Below the pieces are notes generated by a model. That model was not told where the DNA came from. It made no database searches and saw nothing but the letters and a program-made list of their open reading frames with translations. DNA of 54,297 bases. It comes from an uncultured Holophagaceae bacterium. Lineage in GTDB: Bacteria; Acidobacteriota; Holophagae; Holophagales; Holophagaceae. The translations under genes were made by a program, and so were the position numbers. This document shows positions 48,565-54,297 of the stretch, one piece after another. The stretch covers positions 1-54,297 of the forward strand of contig CAIOFF010000069.1 in the NCBI GenBank assembly GCA_903857495.1, in the 5' to 3' direction. Position 1 is the first letter of the stretch. Each line of letters opens with the position of its first letter.

Positions 48565-49628
48565 ATAGATTTTTTCGCGGTTATAGTAATGAATTCTCGA
48601 AATTTTGATATATGTAATGCTTGACGTTCTGCATTGGCAACTTCTCGCCGGCTTTGTTTCGTTAATTTAAGATGACCCCAGGGATTTCTGCCATTTACGA
48701 CAGCCTCACTTGCGAAAAAAGTCATAGCACATAATGGCCGCCATGGTTGGATTTGAATGTCAACGAACCCAATCGATTCCAGCAATTGTTGTAGTGAACT
48801 ATGTGTAAATAAGACCAAGTGGCGAGGAGGTTCTAGGCCACGCCAATGAGCACCAAAGCGGACGTGCCCTAAAGCCTCAAGATTAGGGGTTTCAATCCAA
48901 ATTAAGGCATCCCTTTTAAGAAGGCGGTAACAGGAGCGAAGAACAGAATGTGGATCGTGAACGTGCTCGAGCATATGGCTCAATGTAATCATATCAAATG
49001 CATCTGCCATCGAATTGAGTACCTCCACACCCCCAAGGCGCACGTCCAGCCCGCGACTACGGGCAACCACGACAGCCTCGGGGTCAGGATCTACGCCGAG
49101 TACGTCCCAACCGCCACTGCGCGCCAAGGTTAGAAATTTACCATTCCCGCAGCCAAGATCTAATAGTCGTCGGCCTTCAGACACCCTGGGGAGATGGCGC
49201 ATTTCGGCATCAAGCAGAGCCCGCCGACCAGGCAACAACCGTGTAACCCATTTGCCTAAAGCTATAGCAGGATATTCATGGGTGCCATAGCAGTGATTAA
49301 GATACCCATTACCCAGCGCTTTGCGCAGACGATTCAAGCCTCCAATTGGTATGCCGCTATCCAAATGAGTGAAATAGTTCTTGTAGGCAATATGGATCGT
49401 TTCCGGCGATGGGCGTGGGTCGAGGTAAGCACTGCCACAGGCCTCACACCTATGGAGCATCCATTCTCCGGGCGCGCAGGAAAAAAGTTGATCACGCAGT
49501 CCAGAATATAAAATATGCCTTCGCAAATCTCCACAAACAGGGCACCCATTTACTTCTTCTAGCCCTCCGGTTGGCCAACTAGGCGATTCCTGGTTGACTA
49601 ATTCATCAGGAAGTTGCTCTGCGGACAT
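48561..49628 (-). CDS. SAM methyltransferase with N-terminal zinc-type motif
   Basis: A 355-residue protein with an N-terminal four-cysteine pattern (CPVCGD and CEACGSAYLDPRP), followed by a methyltransferase domain (LLDLGCGNGKFLTLA near residue 160, MITLSHMLEHVHDP). This arrangement is common in proteins that methylate sugars or lipid-linked glycans in polysaccharide loci. ATG 49628 with GGAG ten bases upstream is preferred to ATG 49658. It overlaps the GT2 gene by four bases (ATGA). Confidence 0.82.
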   Translation of the reverse strand: MSAEQLPDELVNQESPSWPTGGLEEVNGCPVCGDLRRHILYSGLRDQLFSCAPGEWMLHRCEACGSAYLDPRPSPETIHIAYKNYFTHLDSGIPIGGLNRLRKALGNGYLNHCYGTHEYPAIALGKWVTRLLPGRRALLDAEMRHLPRVSEGRRLLDLGCGNGKFLTLARSGGWDVLGVDPDPEAVVVARSRGLDVRLGGVEVLNSMADAFDMITLSHMLEHVHDPHSVLRSCYRLLKRDALIWIETPNLEALGHVRFGAHWRGLEPPRHLVLFTHSSLQQLLESIGFVDIQIQPWRPLCAMTFFASEAVVNGRNPWGHLKLTKQSRREVANAERQALHISKFREFITITAKKSI

Positions 49629-49711
49629 ATTCAGCCGTCTCCGAATCACTAGAATCATGCGAAGTGAAGTTAAATTTTATTTATTATCGAATTAGACTTG
49701 GCTCCACAACC

Positions 49712-51256
49712 TCACGCACGCCACTTCGCATAGGATTTAAAGAATAATCTTTCCTCCTGGTTCAATCCAACCCGCCAAAGCAGCGTCAGAGACATCACCA
49801 TCGAGGCAACTCTGATTCCTGTATCAAGTTGTGGATTGTTTGCCAGGAGACCCCAACTCATGGCCCTGGCTGCGACAAGCGGAAGCAGGGCTGACCCTGG
49901 GATAAGTATGCCACGCCGGAGGAATACTGATGTGTCGACCCGAAACCTGGAACATCGGGGCAGATAAACCCAGAGATGCGCTGCCACACCCACCAGTCCA
50001 CCTAAGACTGTACCCCAAGCAACACCCACGGCACCAAAGGCCATCCCAAGCAGCACACTTGCCACTAGATTTGAAAAGCCTTCGGCCAGGGGGCCTCCCA
50101 TGATTTTGTGGTGGTCTCCCGTTCCGATAACCACAAAAACAAATGGGATCATAGATAATCGGATTATCGTGCCTAAAAGCAATATGTCAAAAAACCTCAT
50201 CACCCAGATTTCATAAAAAGGGCCGATGTATAGGCCAATCATGGATGGGACTATTGCCACACAGAACGCTGATAGTAGCGTCAGTAGAGCAATGTTCAAC
50301 CTAGTGCCCCGGAGAAGAACTTGTCCCAATGCCGCTTGGTCGCCCCTGCCCTCCAATACCGCACTGGCTGGCATTAAAACCTGGAAGATTGCCGACTGAA
50401 ATCCGGTAAGGAGGGATAGCAGGCCCGCCGCAATCCCAAATGCACCTACCATAGGGAAGTCCAACCATGCAACCAATAGCAGATCAAGGCCGGACACCAA
50501 CAGCAGCGCAAAACTCCAGACAGTTAGTGCAGTGCAAAAATTCAAAAGTATACGGAATGCGCTACGGTCAACGCAAGCGGCAGATAGGCGGAGTGAACCC
50601 CCAAATCGAACTCCGACAAATGCCTGTACGGCATAAGTGATGAGATTCACGGACGCAAAGGTTTTTGCAATAACAACAAGATCGCCCCTAGCAAGGACAG
50701 CAATTACTATGCCCATCCCAATGAGGAGGCGGCTTGTCAGATGAATAGCGGCTGGGACCTCATTTCGTTGAAGGCCTATAAAAATGCCACTAAATACAGT
50801 AAATGGGAGACCCAGAGCCATTGAACCCCCGACCCATGCGAGTGCAGTTCGGGCCTGAGGATACAAGGCTGTGGGAACTTTGGGGAAGAAGAATGAAAAT
50901 TTCCAGATCACAAATACGATGAGTAACCATCCAAGGATAACCGCCCCACATAGGATGGCCGTCGCCGTGGACACGATTCTGTCGCGTTGGCGATGATCTT
51001 CTCCTTCATGTTCGCGGGCCACAAATCGCCCAACAGCCGTCTGTAGACCAAAATTCAGCAAGTCTACATAGGCGCCAACCTGAAGGATTAATACCCATGT
51101 GCTGTAAGTGTCTTGCTCCAAATAACGGACCAGGATCGGTGGAAGAACAACCGCAAGTATGGCCCCCGAAGCCCCACTAGCGATGTTCGCGACCGCATTC
51201 TTGACCAGTGTCCAACGGGCGAGCGGATCGGCCACTTTGAATGATACTGAAGACAT
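49712..51256 (-). CDS. Polysaccharide flippase (Wzx/MOP family)
   Basis: The 514-residue membrane protein has 12-14 hydrophobic helices and the N-terminal pattern KNAVANIASGASGAILAVVL and GLQTAVGRFVARE of lipid-linked oligosaccharide flippases. It probably moves undecaprenyl-linked O-units across the inner membrane. ATG 51256 is chosen over TTG 51286. Base composition is lower in GC than the left part of the window. No polymerase (Wzy) gene is visible within the window. Confidence 0.83.
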   Translation of the reverse strand: MSSVSFKVADPLARWTLVKNAVANIASGASGAILAVVLPPILVRYLEQDTYSTWVLILQVGAYVDLLNFGLQTAVGRFVAREHEGEDHRQRDRIVSTATAILCGAVILGWLLIVFVIWKFSFFFPKVPTALYPQARTALAWVGGSMALGLPFTVFSGIFIGLQRNEVPAAIHLTSRLLIGMGIVIAVLARGDLVVIAKTFASVNLITYAVQAFVGVRFGGSLRLSAACVDRSAFRILLNFCTALTVWSFALLLVSGLDLLLVAWLDFPMVGAFGIAAGLLSLLTGFQSAIFQVLMPASAVLEGRGDQAALGQVLLRGTRLNIALLTLLSAFCVAIVPSMIGLYIGPFYEIWVMRFFDILLLGTIIRLSMIPFVFVVIGTGDHHKIMGGPLAEGFSNLVASVLLGMAFGAVGVAWGTVLGGLVGVAAHLWVYLPRCSRFRVDTSVFLRRGILIPGSALLPLVAARAMSWGLLANNPQLDTGIRVASMVMSLTLLWRVGLNQEERLFFKSYAKWRA

Positions 51257-51511
51257 GTCTACAATCCCAGATACCGAGATAAACAAACTACGCCAATATA
51301 TATATATTCAGCGACACAAGAGGATCATCAGCACGGTTTGCCCACGATGACGACAACCGATGAATTCTGCCCTTCGAATAGGTCCAGCCCCCCTTGATCA
51401 CCATAGATTCAGCCATAAAGGTTCACCCCAGATCCATTTTAGAAAGAAGAGCGCGGATGTGCCTCAAGGAACGCATCCAATTCATGGAAATAACTACTCA
51501 TTTATTTTCTC

Positions 51512-52447
51512 CTATCTATCCAGGCCGCGCCTATTCAGGATTTGACTTTCCAACCGTCCTGTCTTGCCTAGGATTGCATGAAGAATTCCTAGAACCATGG
51601 CATAGACCTTTTTTATCTTAGAGGATTCGCTAAGCATGAAAGTGAGTAGCCTCCGAACCACAGGGATTACCATGGACAAGCCCCAGTTACCGCCACCTCC
51701 CTCGCAACGGCGCATCGGGAACATAAGCATGAAGTTCCTTGCCATGTAGTAGTAGCGCAAGGGGGAATAATTGTATGCAATCCAGTGGAATCCCATGAAG
51801 GTATGAATGGTGGGGAAGCCCAAGGAATGGATGAGTCCTACTGGTACCGAAACATAGTGGTGGTATCCAAGTGACTGGGTCCTCAGGCACATTTCGTGAT
51901 CGGTAAGGTCCACGAAGTAGTCCTCCCGATATCCACCCGCGCGCTCGAAAAGAGGTATGGGGACAAGGGTCCCGCTGGTAATCAGGAGGTCGACTGGGGC
52001 AAAGGACTTCCCGACACACTGGCCTTCAGAGATGAGTTGGGCCCCTGTGTGAGGGTCCCGGTAATTTGCGCCAACACAGCCCACGGATTGGTTGTCGACC
52101 ACATCATAGATCCTGGCATAGGTTTCCAGCAGTCCCTTCAGCGGATGGGTGTCCTGGTCAAAGGTCATGACAAAGCTGTAACCTTGGGCCGCCGCCCAGC
52201 GAAATCCTGTGTTGAGTGCGGCTCCTAGTCCCAAGTTCTCTTGGTTCTGATGCAGGGAAACGCCCTGCTTCAATCCTGCGGCTTCAACCACTCTTCGGGT
52301 TTCGCCAGTTGATGCATTGTCAACAAGTAGCACTTCGGATACCTCATCAAGGATGGCATCCAAATGATCGAGCAATGATTCGTCCGGAAAGTAACTGACG
52401 ACCACTGCAGACGTGTTCTGCCGACTAGGGCGTAATGCAAGGTCCAT
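51512..52447 (-). CDS. Rhamnosyltransferase-like glycosyltransferase family 2
   Basis: A 311-residue GT2 enzyme with VVVSYFPDESLLDHL, LVDNASTGE, NLGLGAALNTGFRWA and the catalytic DxD run MTFDQDTHP, closest by pattern to RfbF/WbbL rhamnosyltransferases. The C-terminus (YYMARNFMLMFP) is the usual membrane-near segment of these enzymes. Its ATG (52447) touches the stop of the membrane protein gene (TAAATG) so the two are co-transcribed. Confidence 0.87.
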   Translation of the reverse strand: MDLALRPSRQNTSAVVVSYFPDESLLDHLDAILDEVSEVLLVDNASTGETRRVVEAAGLKQGVSLHQNQENLGLGAALNTGFRWAAAQGYSFVMTFDQDTHPLKGLLETYARIYDVVDNQSVGCVGANYRDPHTGAQLISEGQCVGKSFAPVDLLITSGTLVPIPLFERAGGYREDYFVDLTDHEMCLRTQSLGYHHYVSVPVGLIHSLGFPTIHTFMGFHWIAYNYSPLRYYYMARNFMLMFPMRRCEGGGGNWGLSMVIPVVRRLLTFMLSESSKIKKVYAMVLGILHAILGKTGRLESQILNRRGLDR

Positions 52448-54124
52448 TTATAGGTCCAATAATCGGCGCTGGAAGGGGATATAGAAAGGCTGTGCCATGG
52501 GAGGAGTAGTTGGAATCCTGCCGCGTGAAGGGGCCAGCACTAACAAGATGGTTCCCGGTCCTGGCCCTTTGCCCTGAAGCGTAATCTTCCCCTTAGATAA
52601 GGAGAAGGGCTGACCGTCTTGAATCGGTTCTCCCCCGATTCTCCATTGCCAACCGGGAATACCCTTAAGGATGTATTTATCATCCCAGGGCACTGCCCAT
52701 GTCATTTCTAGGGTGCCACCAATTGACTTGGAGGATACCCCAACGACTCCTACTTGAGGATGGATAAGCGTCACGTGATTTCCCAACCACTCAGCATTCC
52801 CTTTGTTAAGTAGCATCTCTGTACGTCCGTTGCGAACAAAGACAGAGGCGTGTTCGGCTTCCCAGCGCCTCCACATCCCATCAGCGGCGCCACTTTGCAT
52901 GAAGGCACCTGTGGCGAAAGGGGCAGCATGGGGAGCAGGGCTCAGCATCCCCACGCCATCCACATAACTCCGCCCTGGACCAACCCAGGCTGATGCGTAG
53001 TTCATCAACTCGACCTGAGCTCCAATGGTTGGCGCCCTGAGGACGGGAAGTGCCCCCAACAAAGAGAAAAGTGCTGAACCGACAATTAAGCCCCTCATGA
53101 TTGGCACCTGAGCAGAGGGGAATGCCTCCTCAAGCCACTTTAGACCGCCCATCACCGAGGGCAGGACACCAGGGATGATGCATACGAAATGATATGGGAA
53201 AGCCCCAAAATAGAAAGCGCTGGAGGTTAGTGCCATCCAACCGACTACTTCCCAAATTCCCCATACGCCTTGTTCCTGCCGCACCCTTGCCATGCGAAGG
53301 AATAGCCCTAAGAATGCAAGCCCCCAGAAAGGCAAGCCCAACATAGTGACCTGTTGAAAATAGAATTTCCATGTCGAAGATATCCACCCCTGGTTTTCAC
53401 TTAGGGCTAGCGACATCGATGGAGTTCCTTGAACAATTTTGGCGCCGAAGTCCACAACATGGAGCACCCATCCTGCCAACCCAACGGTTATAACCACCAT
53501 AATTGTGGTCAAGAAAGCGTGTCCACCAATGTTCAACCACGTGCGAGGGGTGTGCCAACCTCGGTTTACCCAAAGTATCCCGATCAGCCAAACAAACCAG
53601 AAAAGGATTGTTTTGAAGGAAAGTAATATTCCGAGGGCCCAACAGAGGGAAATGATTATTCCTCTGAGTATTGGACGTTCCATCATGCGCAACCAAGCTA
53701 GGGTCGCGAGCAACATCAAGAGCAACACCAGACCGTCCGTGCGCATTTCCAGGACACGCTCACGAAAAGTAGGTTCCATCCACAGTAGAACGAGTCCAAG
53801 GATTCTACGGCCACAAGACCATTTTTCTGGCATCAGCCTAAAGAGGACCACCCCAATGCAGACCTGGACAGTGATGAAAAGTGTCCGGCCGAATAACCAA
53901 CTCCCTTCCAATTTCACAACGGGGGCTAAGACTAGGCCTGAAAATGGCTTAAATGGGTCCAATGGCTTCCCGGACAGAAGATCCCAGGACCTCCCCATCA
54001 GCCATGGTTCGTCCCAGGTGAGGCCTTGGGTCAGACTCAGATATACAATCCAAGCCGCGAAGCCGATCAGGAGAATCGCGCTCCATGGATTCTTGCGAGC
54101 ATGGAATACTAGGTCAGAGGTCAT
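52448..54124 (-). CDS. GT39-like polytopic membrane glycosyltransferase
   Basis: A 558-residue protein with about ten membrane helices in the first 370 residues and a soluble C-terminal domain (about 390-558). The first extracytoplasmic loop has TQGLTWDEPWLMGRSWDLL, with the acidic DE pair of GT39/GT83-type lipid-linked sugar transferases, and a second loop has EPTFRERVLEMRTD. It probably uses a polyprenyl-phosphate sugar outside the inner membrane. Family assignment is by topology and this motif only. It heads the minus-strand cluster as far as the window shows. Confidence 0.65.
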   Translation of the reverse strand: MTSDLVFHARKNPWSAILLIGFAAWIVYLSLTQGLTWDEPWLMGRSWDLLSGKPLDPFKPFSGLVLAPVVKLEGSWLFGRTLFITVQVCIGVVLFRLMPEKWSCGRRILGLVLLWMEPTFRERVLEMRTDGLVLLLMLLATLAWLRMMERPILRGIIISLCWALGILLSFKTILFWFVWLIGILWVNRGWHTPRTWLNIGGHAFLTTIMVVITVGLAGWVLHVVDFGAKIVQGTPSMSLALSENQGWISSTWKFYFQQVTMLGLPFWGLAFLGLFLRMARVRQEQGVWGIWEVVGWMALTSSAFYFGAFPYHFVCIIPGVLPSVMGGLKWLEEAFPSAQVPIMRGLIVGSALFSLLGALPVLRAPTIGAQVELMNYASAWVGPGRSYVDGVGMLSPAPHAAPFATGAFMQSGAADGMWRRWEAEHASVFVRNGRTEMLLNKGNAEWLGNHVTLIHPQVGVVGVSSKSIGGTLEMTWAVPWDDKYILKGIPGWQWRIGGEPIQDGQPFSLSKGKITLQGKGPGPGTILLVLAPSRGRIPTTPPMAQPFYIPFQRRLLDL

Positions 54125-54297
54125 ATCGCATCATGCCAGACCTTACTCAGTAACATCGTGTCTTTCCGGCAGCACTGCCTGACCCAACGGGAAGCAACGA
54201 ATTTGGCCAAATAGGGCGCACTTGAGTGTCTTCGACTCAACCCAAATTTGGCGAATTGGGGTCGCGGTCAGGCCGAACTGGGTGGGTGCGGATAGCT
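54125..54297. other. Right-end gap with partly inverted AT-rich motif
   Basis: No gene is seen. TTGAGT (54222-54227) and ACTCAA (54235-54240) form a 6-bp stem, flanked by similar segments AATTTGGCCAAATAGGG and CCAAATTTGGCGAATTGGGG. It may be a promoter region for the gene at 54124 or the edge of another repeat, cut by the window end. Confidence 0.4.

Noticed and set aside
1-54297. tRNA, rRNA or insertion-sequence genes
   Set aside because: I saw no tRNA-like cloverleaf, rRNA-like stretch or transposase coding sequence in either strand.

Overview
The window looks like a chromosomal segment of a Gram-negative, respiratory bacterium with a GC-rich genome (coding regions mostly G/C-ending codons). 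The mix of an 11-subunit complex I without NuoE/F/G, ferredoxin-linked 2-oxoacid oxidoreductase KorAB, a subunit c with a signal peptide, LPS heptose genes and many periodic intergenic repeats suggests Acidobacteriota, class Holophagae (Geothrix/Holophaga type). That placement is inference from gene content, not a database match.

Layout. 1-2200: a methyltransferase and a membrane protein with one haem-c motif, between two repeat-rich gaps. 2214-10530 (minus strand): rubrerythrin-like protein, korB-korA, fabD, plsX, rpmF, yceD, a prepilin-like protein and a PilR-like sigma-54 regulator; rpmF-plsX-fabD is the usual ribosome/lipid-synthesis cluster. 10628-16024 (plus): GT4 and GT9 glycosyltransferases, a DUF1573 protein, an EamA transporter and hldD, an LPS-core theme. 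The start of the GT9 gene is triplicated in a 176-bp tandem array. 16032-18713 (minus): response regulator/PP2C phosphatase, STAS antagonist and an unknown gene. 18803-20614 (minus): atpZ-atpI-atpB-atpE, the membrane part of F-ATPase only. 20691-31606 (minus): nuoABCDHIJKLMN. 31741-38534: a GspE/PilB ATPase, a large PAS/GAF hybrid kinase and an ABC exporter half. 38664-41406 (plus): a peptide-type binding protein with two small permeases. 41523-47391: cysteine-desulfidase-like protein, Bcp, Sel1-repeat protein, FabI, CcdAB toxin-antitoxin and a TPR protein. 47548-54124 (minus): a much more AT-rich cell-surface polysaccharide cluster (two GT2 enzymes, methyltransferase, flippase, GT39-like membrane protein), probably acquired by transfer.

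How the parts relate. KorAB makes reduced ferredoxin; a complex I lacking the NADH module could oxidise ferredoxin or another small carrier and pump protons used by the ATPase whose membrane subunits lie directly downstream. Surface functions (LPS heptose, O-antigen, pilus) make up much of the rest.

The most unusual signal is a set of intergenic repeats built on one plan: an arm of about three 9-10-nt units sharing a family-specific core (GTGAGG, CAGATG, CAGAGG/CGGAGA, ACGAAG, GGGGAT, TCGGTG), usually facing an inverted copy of itself across a short, often structured interior. Two of these elements carry additional outer inverted repeats and share the 12-mer TGGCCGATAATC. A second unusual structure is the R-E-R-E-R array at the GT9 start, where each 124-bp insert carries a hairpin, an in-frame stop, a Shine-Dalgarno and the next GTG start.
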